Assembly: GCF_041429795.1 (NCBI RefSeq)
Contig: NZ_CP163424.1
Location: 3,102,001 to 3,166,000 of the forward strand
Length of the DNA: 64,000 bases
Origin: Algimonas porphyrae
GTDB lineage: Bacteria; Pseudomonadota; Alphaproteobacteria; Caulobacterales; Maricaulaceae
Direction: 5' to 3'
A model generated the notes under the pieces. That model had not been told where the DNA came from. It worked only from the letters and a program-made list of their open reading frames with translations, and searched no databases. Every line of letters begins with the position of its first letter. The first letter of the stretch is position 1. Below, in pieces: positions 1 to 8,819 of the stretch. Both the position numbers and the translations under genes were made by a program.

Positions 1-1036
1 CACTGACGTGATGGACACGGAGACGGTGACCAGCGAGACCATCGCCACCGTCGTGTCGCGTTGGACCGGTGTGCCGGTCGAGAAGATGCTGGAAGGCGAA
101 CGCGACAAGCTGATGGAGATGGAAAGTCTACTGGGCGCGCGCGTCATCGGCCAGGAAACCGCTGTCGAAGCCGTGTCCGACGCGGTGCGCCGCGCCCGGG
201 CGGGCCTGCGCGATCCGCAGCGACCCATCGGCAGCTTCATGTTTCTGGGACCCACGGGCGTTGGCAAGACGGAACTAACGAAGGCGCTCGCCGCATTTCT
301 GTTCGATAGCGACGACGCCATCACCCGCATCGACATGTCCGAATATATGGAAAAGCATTCGGTCAGCCGCCTGATCGGCGCGCCCCCCGGCTATGTCGGT
401 TATGACGAGGGCGGGGCGCTGACAGAAGCCGTGCGTCGCCGTCCCTATCAGGTCGTACTGTTCGACGAGATCGAGAAGGCGCATTCGGACGTGTTCAACG
501 TGCTGCTGCAAGTGCTGGATGATGGCCGATTGACCGACGGCCAGGGCCGCACGGTCGATTTCCGCAACACGTTGATCATCATGACGTCCAATATCGGGGC
601 GCAGCATCTGCTGAATCTCGGCGACGGGGAGAGCGTGCAAAAGGCCAAGGTCGGCGTGATGGCGGAAGTGTCTGCGCATTTCCGGCCCGAATTCCTGAAC
701 CGGATCGATGAAATTCTGCTATTCGAGCGCTTGAAGCCTGAACATATGGGCGCGATCGTCGATATCCAGATGAACCGCCTTCGCGGCTGGCTGCGCGACA
801 AGCAGATCGACGTGCAGCTGACGGACGCGGCGCGGGAGCATCTCGGCAAGGACGGCTACGATCCGAGCTACGGCGCGCGTCCACTCAAGCGCGTGATTCA
901 GAAGCAGGTGCAGGACGAACTGGCCCGCGAACTGCTGGCCGGTCGCATCCATGATGGCGACACGGTCAAGGTCGACGCGGCCGGTGGAAAAATCAGGATT
1001 AGCGTCCTCAGCGATATATCGGTGGATCGCAGCTAG
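1..1036 (+). CDS. clpB: ATP-dependent chaperone ClpB, C-terminal part (5' end outside window)
   Basis: Partial gene. The frame is already open at base 2 and the visible part covers the end of the linker, the second AAA+ module and the C-terminal domain of the disaggregase ClpB, which with DnaK extracts proteins from aggregates. Visible motifs, numbered from the GTG at base 8: the SRWTGVPV segment typical of ClpB before D2 (about 17-24), Walker A GPTGVGKT (81-88), pore loop GYVGYDEGG (about 129-137), Walker B VVLFDE (149-154), the [11 protein letters not shown] arginine-finger region, and the GARPLKR box near the C-terminus. About 344 residues of a protein usually near 860 are present. ClpA/ClpC are less likely because no ClpP-binding loop is seen and the linker is ClpB-like. 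Confidence 0.95.
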   Translation, partial: TDVMDTETVTSETIATVVSRWTGVPVEKMLEGERDKLMEMESLLGARVIGQETAVEAVSDAVRRARAGLRDPQRPIGSFMFLGPTGVGKTELTKALAAFLFDSDDAITRIDMSEYMEKHSVSRLIGAPPGYVGYDEGGALTEAVRRRPYQVVLFDEIEKAHSDVFNVLLQVLDDGRLTDGQGRTVDFRNTLIIMTSNIGAQHLLNLGDGESVQKAKVGVMAEVSAHFRPEFLNRIDEILLFERLKPEHMGAIVDIQMNRLRGWLRDKQIDVQLTDAAREHLGKDGYDPSYGARPLKRVIQKQVQDELARELLAGRIHDGDTVKVDAAGGKIRISVLSDISVDRS

Positions 1037-1050
1037 ATTATCTGTCTCTC

Positions 1051-1080
1051 GGGGAATTAGAATAGACATTCTAATTCCCC
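1051..1080. terminator. Perfect 13-bp inverted repeat after clpB
   Basis: A perfect 13-bp stem (GGGGAATTAGAAT with its complement) and a 4-nt loop AGAC lie 15 nt after the clpB stop. There is no T-run after it, so it is either a T-less terminator, a transcript-stabilising hairpin or a protein-binding palindrome. Confidence 0.5.
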
Positions 1081-1160
1081 GCCTGCCCTGACGTCCAGAC
1101 GGAACAAAGACCGGGAACGGCGTGTTGCTTAGTTAACACGTCTTTTACTGGAGGTTTCCC

Positions 1161-1844
1161 ATGTCGGATACAAATCTGATTGATCAAACGAAAACTACAT
1201 TGCGTCGTACGCGCTTGGCGTATCTGGGCGCCATCGGCTTGACCTATGACTTCGCGGCTGGCCGCGTCGAGAAACGCCGGGATCAGGTCAAAGCCCTGTT
1301 CGACAATGCCTATGATCGCGGCGAAGATATGGAAGCGGACGCTCGCACCCTGTTCAAGCGCGCGAAGGATGAGGTCGAAGAGTTGGCCGACGATACGGTC
1401 GATGAGCTCGAGCAGACTGTCCAGGATGCGAAAGAAACCGTTCAGGAGCTGAAAGAGGAGATCGTTCTTAAAGTCGAAAAGGCTGACAAACGCGCAGAAC
1501 TGTCCGAGAAGGTCGAGGAGAGCGACAAATATGCGCCTTACCTTGAAAAGGTCAGCGCCTATGACAAAGCCGCCGACCCGATCCACATCATGAAGATTGT
1601 CGATCATCTGGGCGCCGCTCTCAGTTCGCGCGACTCCATGTTTGTTGCCTGCTCCGATGAAACGGAACGCAAGACGGTTGCACGCAACTGGCTACGCAAG
1701 ACGCTGAACGTCGATGGCGATCTCGCAGCGCTGGACGAAAAGGTGCAATCCGTTTGCCAGACCATGAAAGCCGACCGGCTGAAGGATCGCGTCGTATTTT
1801 ACTATCTGGCAGCGAAGGCCGAGGGTAAACTCGACACGCTCTAG
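1161..1844 (+). CDS. Phasin-like coiled-coil protein with C-terminal DUF2853 domain
   Basis: A 227-residue soluble protein. Residues about 1-30 are basic. Residues about 35-120 are a long, highly charged coiled coil rich in E/K/D, resembling phasin/apolipoprotein-type granule proteins. Residues about 122-225 (from KYAPYLEKV through VVFYYLAAKAEGKL) look like DUF2853, a small helical domain usually found alone. GGAGG at 1150-1154 ends 6 nt before the ATG and fixes the start. It sits alone between clpB and a convergent gene. A near match to the CtrA box (TTAA-N7-TTTA, 1134-1148) lies just upstream; this may be chance. A role at polyhydroxyalkanoate or lipid granules is inference only. Confidence 0.75.
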   Translation: MSDTNLIDQTKTTLRRTRLAYLGAIGLTYDFAAGRVEKRRDQVKALFDNAYDRGEDMEADARTLFKRAKDEVEELADDTVDELEQTVQDAKETVQELKEEIVLKVEKADKRAELSEKVEESDKYAPYLEKVSAYDKAADPIHIMKIVDHLGAALSSRDSMFVACSDETERKTVARNWLRKTLNVDGDLAALDEKVQSVCQTMKADRLKDRVVFYYLAAKAEGKLDTL

Positions 1845-1867
1845 GGTCGACCCTATCCCGAGAATAA

Positions 1868-1893
1868 AAAGCCCGGCTGCAAGGCCGGGCTTT
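1868..1893. terminator. Bidirectional intrinsic terminator
   Basis: A 10-bp GC-rich stem (AAAGCCCGGC with its complement) and a 6-nt loop lie between two convergent genes. The T-run is better in the leftward direction (five T after the stem on the minus strand), so it mainly serves the AT-hook gene, and can also end the DUF2853 gene transcript. Confidence 0.8.
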
Positions 1894-1912
1894 GATGGTT
1901 TAAGGGGGGGGC

Positions 1913-2938
1913 TTAGTCTTTCGACTTCGGTCCTGGCTTCTTGCGAGGCGTACCATCCTTTTTCAGCAGATTGCCATCGGCATCGCGCGGGATAGGTTGT
2001 CCTTTTTTCGGGCCGGGCTTGGACCCGCTGGCGCTGGCCTTATTCTTGGATCCTTTCGGACGACCCGGACCACGCTTTGGCGCTGACGCCATACTCGCTC
2101 CGACCGGTTTCGGCTTATTCTTGGAGCCCTTGGGCCGACCGCGACCCCGTTTTGCAGGCGCAGACGATGCTTTTGTCGCAGTCGCTGTCTTGGCTGTTGC
2201 GGCCGCCTTGGGCGTCGCAGCGGTCTTCGTGGTCGACTTGTTCTTGGAACCTTTCGGGCGACCGGGGCCACGCTTGGCGGCGGTGGTTGCGACACTGGCA
2301 GGCGTGGCCTTATTCTTGGAGCCTTTCGGGCGCCCGCGACCCCGCTTCTGGACGGTCGCCTTGTCGATCGCGGACGGTTCCAGCGCCTTGACCGGTGTGG
2401 GTTCATCTTCCGGTTTCGGCGTCGACCCGACACCGAGCGCCGACTCGTCACGATCAATCACCTTGGGCTGTGGCTTGGCCGTTCCAGTGAGAGAGCGGGC
2501 CCGGCTTGTCAGATTTTCAGCCGTGTCCTCGACGGAATGTTTGACATCGTCGAGCGTCGAGCGGGTTTTTTCTGTCGCACTCTTGGTGACTTCGCGGGTC
2601 CGGGACGCCGCCATTTCCGCGGCGCGGCGGGTTTCGGCAATCGGGTCTATATCCGCGAGCTCACTTTTCCCGCCATCGGGGGAGAGATTATCATTGATCC
2701 GGAAGATTGCGACGAAGATCTCGGAAATAATCCGGATCGATACCAGGACCAGCAAGAGTTCCGCAAAGAATCCGACAAATTCGATCAGCGCCGCAAGCGG
2801 ATCGAGCTCGATTGAATCCAGCGCCGTTGCCGAATAGCTCAGCGCCCAGACGATCAATGCCAGCCAGAAGAAGGGGATAACCAGTTTCTCCTTAAACAAT
2901 TTGTCGAAGGAGAAAAAGAAATTGACGAGGTTTTTCAT
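1913..2938 (-). CDS. DUF4282-type membrane protein with four AT-hook repeats
   Basis: 341 residues. The N-terminal 85 residues match the DUF4282 style: an aromatic start, two hydrophobic segments (about 20-40 and 48-78) and the ending IFRINDNLS. A charged helical linker (about 90-150) and an acidic/proline region (155-190) follow. The C-terminal half carries four near-identical AT-hook repeats, KRG(R/P)GRPKGSKNK, at 198-210, 222-234, 263-275 and 288-300, separated by Ala/Thr/Lys-rich spacers, plus weaker KPGP motifs at 307-312 and 334-339. AT-hooks bind the minor groove of AT-rich DNA, so the likely picture is a membrane protein with a DNA-binding cytoplasmic tail. The ATG at 2938 has only a weak Shine-Dalgarno. 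No specific function is known to me. Confidence 0.8.
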   Translation of the reverse strand: MKNLVNFFFSFDKLFKEKLVIPFFWLALIVWALSYSATALDSIELDPLAALIEFVGFFAELLLVLVSIRIISEIFVAIFRINDNLSPDGGKSELADIDPIAETRRAAEMAASRTREVTKSATEKTRSTLDDVKHSVEDTAENLTSRARSLTGTAKPQPKVIDRDESALGVGSTPKPEDEPTPVKALEPSAIDKATVQKRGRGRPKGSKNKATPASVATTAAKRGPGRPKGSKNKSTTKTAATPKAAATAKTATATKASSAPAKRGRGRPKGSKNKPKPVGASMASAPKRGPGRPKGSKNKASASGSKPGPKKGQPIPRDADGNLLKKDGTPRKKPGPKSKD

Positions 2939-3043
2939 TTATATTCGCCCAATTGGAGCCGATGGGAATCACCTGCAACTAACCCAAGCCCATTTCGGTT
3001 CGCAAGCGAATTAAACAATCACAAACACCATAGATAGAAAGAG

Positions 3044-3071
3044 AAAAACCCCACTCGCTGAGCGAGCAGGG
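3044..3071 (-). terminator. Intrinsic terminator of the M23 peptidase gene
   Basis: Read leftward, a 10-bp stem (two G-U pairs, loop TCA) is followed by five T. It lies 25 nt beyond the stop of the M23 gene. Confidence 0.8.
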
Positions 3072-3096
3072 CTTGATTTTAATTAGCGCGCTTTGG

Positions 3097-4515
3097 CTAT
3101 TGCCCGGCCAGCACCGGCATATCCGTCTCGGTGGCCTGTGCGACTCTTAGCGATACAGGCGGGACGGTGACAGGCTGGACCGTGAAGGTGCTGGCCCGCA
3201 TGGCTTCGATCTCACTACGCCGGGATTCGAACTCGGGCATACGGTCGCTCGACAGCGGTTTACCCGACAGCTGGCTGAGTTTGCGCGGATTGATTTTCTT
3301 GCCGTTGTGAATGACTTCATAATGCAGGTGCGGTCCGGTGCTGCGACCGGTTGTGCCGACATAGCCGATGACCTGGTCCTGACGTACGCGCGCGCCCGCC
3401 TTCACGCCGCGCGCAAATCCCTGAAGGTGCGCATAGGCCGTTTTATATCCATCGGTGTGACGGATACGAATATAGTTGCCGAAGCTGCCATAGCGGTTGG
3501 CGCGTTCGACGACGCCGGACCCCGCCGCCAGGATCGGCGTGCCACGTGGTGCGGCGAAATCGACTCCGGAATGCATTTTGCGATAACCGAGAATTGGGTG
3601 TTTACGGCTCCCGAAAGACGATGACAGGCGCGCGCCATTGATCGGTGTCGCGCGAAGCTTGCGTTTGGCCGTCTTGCCCAACGCATCATAATAGTTCTCA
3701 AAACCGTTATCGTCTTCGAACAGCCAGTAATCCATCGTCCTGCCGCGCGGCGAGAAAGAGGTAAAGAGCAGGTCGCCCGCTTTCACGACATCGCCCTTAT
3801 GGTCGCGCGCGACCTCGAAGAAGAGCTCGAATTCATCCCCCGGCTGAATGTCTCGCTGAAAGTCGACGGAATATTCGTAAATACTCGCAAATTGCGCCAC
3901 GACCTTGTCAGGCGCGCCCAGGCGCGTTGCATCGACATAGAGAGAGTTTGCGATCGACGCTTTCACTGCCATCATTTCGTAGCGGAACTCCGCATTGACT
4001 GCGCGTGATGTCCAGTCCGCACCTTGGCGCGAAACGAACACTGTCTGTTCCGCGGACGGACGGAAGGTGACGTCTGTAATCGTATCGCCTGAGAGATGCA
4101 GGTTAAAGCTCTGACCGGCGCGCAGACGGCGCGGCGAGAACTGTTCGGAAAATGCCTGAACAAAACGGTGCGCATCCGGCCCGCTCATCCCTTCGCGTTG
4201 CAGAAGCGGCCCGAGATTATCTCCGGGCTTGAGCGTGACTTCACGCACCGCCAGTTCGGGGGCGGCGAATTCTTCGGCGAGAGCCATGTCGAAGCGGGCC
4301 AAATCGAGAGTCGGCACCGGAAGAGCGGTGGCCTCGGCGATCGTGACCGCGTCAACCCCGTCATCGGTCGTCGGCAGCGCCATCAGGCCGACCAGCGCGA
4401 CAGCGCCGAAAACGCAAAGCGCCTTGATGCCATTACCGGCTGGCACGCGCGTCGAACTATATTGACCGAAAGCCTGCATGCGAACGGCAAGCGCGGATTT
4501 AAGGGTATTCTTCAT
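3097..4515 (-). CDS. M23-family peptidoglycan DD-metalloendopeptidase, membrane anchored
   Basis: 472 residues from the ATG at 4515, preceded by AGGA; an upstream in-frame TTG at 4551 lacks support. One membrane segment at about 29-48 puts the rest in the periplasm. Residues about 93-110 (VTLKPGDNLGPLLQREG) resemble the LysM/OapA-type region seen in MepM/YebA-like hydrolases. The C-terminal peptidase domain (about 300-415) has the LytM zinc motifs: H315-x3-D319 in HSGVDFAAP, H363 in YAHL, and the HLH pair at 396-398. It probably cuts peptide cross-links of peptidoglycan during growth or division. It is divergent from the YdbH-like gene; the shared upstream region contains GTTAACCAT at 4611-4619, which resembles a CtrA half-site. 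Confidence 0.9.
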   Translation of the reverse strand: MKNTLKSALAVRMQAFGQYSSTRVPAGNGIKALCVFGAVALVGLMALPTTDDGVDAVTIAEATALPVPTLDLARFDMALAEEFAAPELAVREVTLKPGDNLGPLLQREGMSGPDAHRFVQAFSEQFSPRRLRAGQSFNLHLSGDTITDVTFRPSAEQTVFVSRQGADWTSRAVNAEFRYEMMAVKASIANSLYVDATRLGAPDKVVAQFASIYEYSVDFQRDIQPGDEFELFFEVARDHKGDVVKAGDLLFTSFSPRGRTMDYWLFEDDNGFENYYDALGKTAKRKLRATPINGARLSSSFGSRKHPILGYRKMHSGVDFAAPRGTPILAAGSGVVERANRYGSFGNYIRIRHTDGYKTAYAHLQGFARGVKAGARVRQDQVIGYVGTTGRSTGPHLHYEVIHNGKKINPRKLSQLSGKPLSSDRMPEFESRRSEIEAMRASTFTVQPVTVPPVSLRVAQATETDMPVLAGQ

Positions 4516-4688
4516 GGCTAGTGTCGTCCTCGGGCACGCAGAAAGGCACAATATGTCGGTTTAGGGTTGGACTTGCTCCCCTGACAGTGCCCGTCCAACC
4601 TTCGTAAAAAGTTAACCATTCCCACTTCACCCGTCACGTTACATGTTTTTTATGGTGAGTTCAGTCGGTCCGGCGTAAGCCTTGTGAC

Positions 4689-7600
4689 ATGAGTTCCCGC
4701 CCAATCGCAAATAAGAAGCGCAGCGTGCCTGCGCGCCTCCTGCGGATCGGCTTGTGGATCGCCGCCATCACACTGCTGATCGTCGGCGCAGCGGCGATCT
4801 GGGTATGGAACCAGCGCTATGCGTTGATGGAACGTCAAGCGATCACCTATCTCCAATCAATGGGCGTCACGGCGGACCTCCGAATCCGTTCGGCCACGGG
4901 TACCGAAGCGGATGTGCGCAATATCCGTTTGTCCTATGAGGACACGCCCTTCCTCACCATCGATCGCATGCAAGCCACGTACCAGTGGCGCGACTTGCTG
5001 AACGGGCAGGTCGAACGGCTTGATTTCACAGGGCTGAACGCCTCCGTCACTGTCGATGAAGACGGCAATATCATCGATGGCTGGCGACCTCCATCGACGG
5101 GGGGCGGTGCAGGTCTGCCAATCCAGGGGATCGGCCTGGACGACGCTGCCATCGAGCTCCGCACGCCTTACGGCACAGTTCCTTTTTCAGGCGATATGGA
5201 GATCGACTCGCTCCAGACTTTCACTGTCTCCGGCCAGATCGCGCGGACCGCGCTGACCCGCGACGATGTCTCCGTCCAGCTCGAAGGCCCGATCAACTTC
5301 ACGCGGGACGGTGATCCTCTACGTGTGAGCATGCCGGATACGCAAATCTCTGTGGCTCACCCGTCCGCCTCGTTGAACCAGACGCGGCTCAGCCTCTCGG
5401 CCGTCTACGATCCGACACGGAAGCTTGCGGAGGGCACGCTGGAACTCAACGGCGGTACCTTCGACAGTGCTGCCGATATGGCCGGGACGATCAACCGGCT
5501 GTCGATCGACGGCGGCTGGCACGGCGGCGACATCGACGCCAATATCGACGCGAATCTCTCGCGGCTGGTGCTCACGGATGAGGCGCGCCGAAACGATCTG
5601 GCCCGCACGCTGAGCCTCAGCGAAGTCTTGGCCGATGTGCCCGTTGCGCAGAATTTTGCCCCCAGTCTGGTCCGACCGATCCGTGACATGCTGAGCGGGT
5701 CATCGCTGGACGGGTCTTTCCGCCTGCAACTGTCCGACCGGACCCGCACCGTGTCGCTGCGCCGACCCGCAACCTTGCAATCGCTAGGGGATCCGACCCG
5801 GCAGGTCATTCTTTCCTCTGTCGATGACGCGCCCGCCTATCGCTACTATATGGACGATCCAGCCTATCAGCTGGCCCTGCAGGCCAATCTGTCCCGACCG
5901 ATCCCGCTCACGCTCACGCCGCTAAGGCTCACCATCCGCTCCGACAATGGGCTGATCCCGACCGGGACGGAGGCTGCATCCGGGTCCATGACGACTGGCG
6001 CGTCCTGGCAAGCGCAAACGCGGACAGGCCGACCGGCGCGTCTGGCACCGCTCTCGATCGACTTTGACTATCAGGCCCCGCTGGATGCGGCGTCACGATT
6101 GAGCCTGAACGGTGGCGCGATCTATGATGGCGACCTGCCCGGCGGTTATGTCGAGAATCTGCGGGCATCCGGCGTGATTGAAACGACCCTGCAGGACGGC
6201 GCCGTCGCAATGAATTTCCGCCCGAACCGCATTTTGCGCTTCGACCGGCTGGAGACGACCTCGGAGTGGATCGTCGAAGATTTTTCGGGAACGCTGCGCC
6301 CGAACGGACCCGTCTATGCCCGCCGGGCCACTGGTCCAGCGACTGTGCGGACGGGCCTGACCGAAGCCAAGCTGAGTGCCCGGCGACCGGCCAGCGAGGC
6401 GGCCCCTGCCGCAGAGCTCGATCTGCAGATCGGTGCCGCCAGCGTCGTCGGATCGGTCGCTGATACGGATCAGGACTGGGCGGTCGATTTCGAACAGGTC
6501 GCGCTTCAGTCCGACACCTTCCCCGTCGAACGGACGGATCTGACCTTGCCAGACGGCGAGCTCTCCGTCCGGCTGACAGAGAGTGGGCGCAGCGAATTCA
6601 GCCTGTCGACCCCATCATCGACCCTGATCACGCCCGGCTACCGCGTCAGGGATATGGCCCTGACGGCCGCTGGCACGGCGGAAGCGTATGCGCTGACGTT
6701 CACTGGCGGACGGGTGCGCGTCATCCCGCCGACCGCGGACGGTCCTCCAATCCCGGTCCTGAATGCATCCGGCGAATTGCGTTTCGCCGACGGTCAGTTC
6801 ACTGGAACGGCCCAGACTGTTCTGCCGCAAGTCCCGGGCAATCCGATCGACATCGCTTACCGTCTGGTCGATGGGCGCGGCGAAGCCGAAGTATCCATTC
6901 GCGATCTGCGCTTCCGACCGGGCGGCCTGCAACCGCAGGAACTGGCCCCGGCCCTGCGCGGCAAGATCGCTCAGGTCGATGGATCGATTGACGCCGATCT
7001 GCGGATCGCCTTTGGCGGCGATGAGCCGATCACCGGATCAGGGCAGGTCCAGATCAGCGACATGTCGCTGGGTACGGCTCCGGGCCCCGTGACCGGACTG
7101 TCCGGAACTATCGAGCTCACCTCGCTTTTCCCGGTCGTGACGGCACCGGATCAGATCCTGCGGATTGCCAGTTTCGACCCGGGCATTCCTTTGCTGGACG
7201 GAACGCTGACCTATGCGCTGGTCTCCGATGGTGTCGCGATTTCCGACGCTATCTTTCCGATCGGCGATGGGCGCATCTCGTTCGACCCGTTCATCTGGAC
7301 CTATGGCGCGGAAGAGAACCGAGTCACCTTGCGCGTCAGCGATGTGCAGATCGGCGAGTTCCTGAATGATATCGGCGATGGCCGACTATCGGTGACGGGC
7401 GCCATCGAAGGCGAAATTCCCGTCGTCGTTCGCGGTATCAATGTGAATGTCGAGAATGGGCGTCTGCAAGTCCCGAACGGCGGTACGATCCGCTATTCGG
7501 GCGACAACCCGATCGGCGATACGGATGCCAATCCGGCGGCCACGGCTTTCAAGGCGCTGGAGAACTTCAACTATCAGGCTCTGTTTGCGGAAATCGACGG

Positions 7601-7820
7601 CCCGCTGGACGGGGCTGTCAATATGGGATTGCTCTTTACCGGGTCGAACCCGGACGTGCTGTTCGGCGTGCCGTTCCAGTTCGACATGACCATCGAGGGC
7701 GAGTTGTTCAACATCGCACGCAGCCTCAACCCAAACGGCTTGCAGGAGCGCGTCATCGCATCCGTCGCCTCGCAGCAGCTGGAACGCAGCGCGGACGACG
7801 ACAGCGAAACAGACGATTAG
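4689..7820 (+). CDS. YdbH/AsmA-like intermembrane transport protein
   Basis: 1043 residues. A basic cytoplasmic start and one membrane segment (about 17-38) are followed by about 1000 residues of repetitive beta-strand sequence, as in AsmA-like proteins that bridge the inner and outer membranes and are linked to phospholipid transport. The C-terminal 150 residues (VNVENGRLQVPNGGTIRYSG, then a region ending in FDMTIEGELF near 1005-1020) fit the YdbH-type C-terminal domain (once named dicarboxylate transport). The E. coli partner genes ynbE and ydbL are not visible here. The ATG at 4689 has no clear Shine-Dalgarno, but the membrane segment begins soon after and no better start is seen. Transcription is away from the M23 peptidase. 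Confidence 0.85.
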   Translation: MSSRPIANKKRSVPARLLRIGLWIAAITLLIVGAAAIWVWNQRYALMERQAITYLQSMGVTADLRIRSATGTEADVRNIRLSYEDTPFLTIDRMQATYQWRDLLNGQVERLDFTGLNASVTVDEDGNIIDGWRPPSTGGGAGLPIQGIGLDDAAIELRTPYGTVPFSGDMEIDSLQTFTVSGQIARTALTRDDVSVQLEGPINFTRDGDPLRVSMPDTQISVAHPSASLNQTRLSLSAVYDPTRKLAEGTLELNGGTFDSAADMAGTINRLSIDGGWHGGDIDANIDANLSRLVLTDEARRNDLARTLSLSEVLADVPVAQNFAPSLVRPIRDMLSGSSLDGSFRLQLSDRTRTVSLRRPATLQSLGDPTRQVILSSVDDAPAYRYYMDDPAYQLALQANLSRPIPLTLTPLRLTIRSDNGLIPTGTEAASGSMTTGASWQAQTRTGRPARLAPLSIDFDYQAPLDAASRLSLNGGAIYDGDLPGGYVENLRASGVIETTLQDGAVAMNFRPNRILRFDRLETTSEWIVEDFSGTLRPNGPVYARRATGPATVRTGLTEAKLSARRPASEAAPAAELDLQIGAASVVGSVADTDQDWAVDFEQVALQSDTFPVERTDLTLPDGELSVRLTESGRSEFSLSTPSSTLITPGYRVRDMALTAAGTAEAYALTFTGGRVRVIPPTADGPPIPVLNASGELRFADGQFTGTAQTVLPQVPGNPIDIAYRLVDGRGEAEVSIRDLRFRPGGLQPQELAPALRGKIAQVDGSIDADLRIAFGGDEPITGSGQVQISDMSLGTAPGPVTGLSGTIELTSLFPVVTAPDQILRIASFDPGIPLLDGTLTYALVSDGVAISDAIFPIGDGRISFDPFIWTYGAEENRVTLRVSDVQIGEFLNDIGDGRLSVTGAIEGEIPVVVRGINVNVENGRLQVPNGGTIRYSGDNPIGDTDANPAATAFKALENFNYQALFAEIDGPLDGAVNMGLLFTGSNPDVLFGVPFQFDMTIEGELFNIARSLNPNGLQERVIASVASQQLERSADDDSETDD

Positions 7821-7825
7821 TCGAC

Positions 7826-8545
7826 CTAGCCGGGACCCGAACTATTCGGGCCCATCGTGGCATTCTCACCGACGAACGGATTGGTGCGACGCTCCTGCCC
7901 GAAAGTGCTCATATTGCCGTGACCCGGAACGAAGCGCATATCGTCACCGAGCGGGAACAGCTTGGTCTTGATACTGTCGATCAGTTGCGCGTGATTGCCC
8001 TTGGGAAAGTCGGTCCGCCCGATCGAGCCCTGAAACAGAACGTCGCCGACAAAGGCGATCTTCATATCCTGATTGTGGATCACCACATGGCCCGGTGTAT
8101 GGCCCGGTGTGTGGGCGACGTCGAAATGCACACCGCCCAGTTCCAGCCGGTCGCCATCATCCAGATAGCGGTCCGGCACGACGGCGCGACCCATGCCGGG
8201 GTGACCATAGCGCGCCCAGTGGTCGGCGATTTCGTCCATCCAGAACTGGTCGTCCTTATGCGGCCCGATCACAGGCACATCCAGTTCCTCGCGCAACTGG
8301 TCCGCGCCGCCAGCATGATCGAGATGGCCATGTGTCAGCCAGATCGCCTTTAGCGTCACACCATGCTCGTCCAGTTTGGCGCGCAGCTTGTCGACCTCGC
8401 CGCCCGGATCGACGAAGACGCCTTCCTTGGTCTCGGAGTCATAGAGAAGCGAGCAGTTCTGCTGAAACGGTGTGACAGGGATAATCTTGAGCTCGAGCAT
8501 GCCCGCCATGTCGCGCCCGTCGGCCCCGGCGTCAACGTCCGACAT
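7826..8545 (-). CDS. MBL-fold hydrolase, type II glyoxalase-like (YcbL/GloC style)
   Basis: 239 residues. The metallo-beta-lactamase signature HGHLDH (72-77) gives the binuclear metal site. Further ligands lie in AHTPGHTPGH, the FVGDVLF aspartate and FVPGHG near the C-terminus. Length and the order of motifs fit the short glyoxalase II-like YcbL group that hydrolyses glutathione thioesters such as S-lactoylglutathione. The start ATG at 8545 leaves 15 residues before the conserved MLELKIIPV; the ATG at residue 16 is an alternative start. It converges on the ydbH-like gene with only 5 nt between stops. Confidence 0.88.
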   Translation of the reverse strand: MSDVDAGADGRDMAGMLELKIIPVTPFQQNCSLLYDSETKEGVFVDPGGEVDKLRAKLDEHGVTLKAIWLTHGHLDHAGGADQLREELDVPVIGPHKDDQFWMDEIADHWARYGHPGMGRAVVPDRYLDDGDRLELGGVHFDVAHTPGHTPGHVVIHNQDMKIAFVGDVLFQGSIGRTDFPKGNHAQLIDSIKTKLFPLGDDMRFVPGHGNMSTFGQERRTNPFVGENATMGPNSSGPG

Positions 8546-8631
8546 GACAATTCGGACATTCAGATAAGGTTCAGCGGTGTTTTCTTAAGACGGAGATGGG
8601 CCGTTTCTTCGGTCTCTCTCTTTTCGACTCG

Positions 8632-8661
8632 CCCGGACGCTTGCGTTCGGGTTTTTTTTTT
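8632..8661 (+). terminator. Strong intrinsic terminator with no obvious upstream gene
   Basis: A 9-bp-type stem (CCCGGACGC paired with GCGTTCGGG, one G-U) is followed by ten T (8652-8661) on the plus strand. The nearest plus-strand gene ends 800 bp upstream behind an antisense gene, so this terminator has no clear protein gene to serve. Confidence 0.75.
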
Positions 8662-8763
8662 GTGGCTCCGAACGGTTCAGCACCCGCATAGTCTCACAGA
8701 TATGTCAGCCTATCGTCATGCTGTCGTCACGATTGAGGCGTTAAGAGAGGCCATCCCTTGACT

Positions 8764-8819
8764 GGCGGCTTGTGCCTCTCCCCTTCCCCTAGACGACGCA
8801 CAAGCCGCCCCCCTTTTTT
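8764..8819 (+). terminator. Long-stem intrinsic terminator with C/T-rich loop, facing hisS
   Basis: A perfect 12-bp inverted repeat (8764-8775 with 8798-8809) encloses a 22-nt C/T-rich loop, and a run ending in six T follows on the plus strand. The orientation is opposite to hisS, whose stop codon overlaps the T-run, so it terminates a plus-strand transcript. Together with the terminator at 8632-8661 it suggests a small RNA made in this 270-bp gap. Confidence 0.65.
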
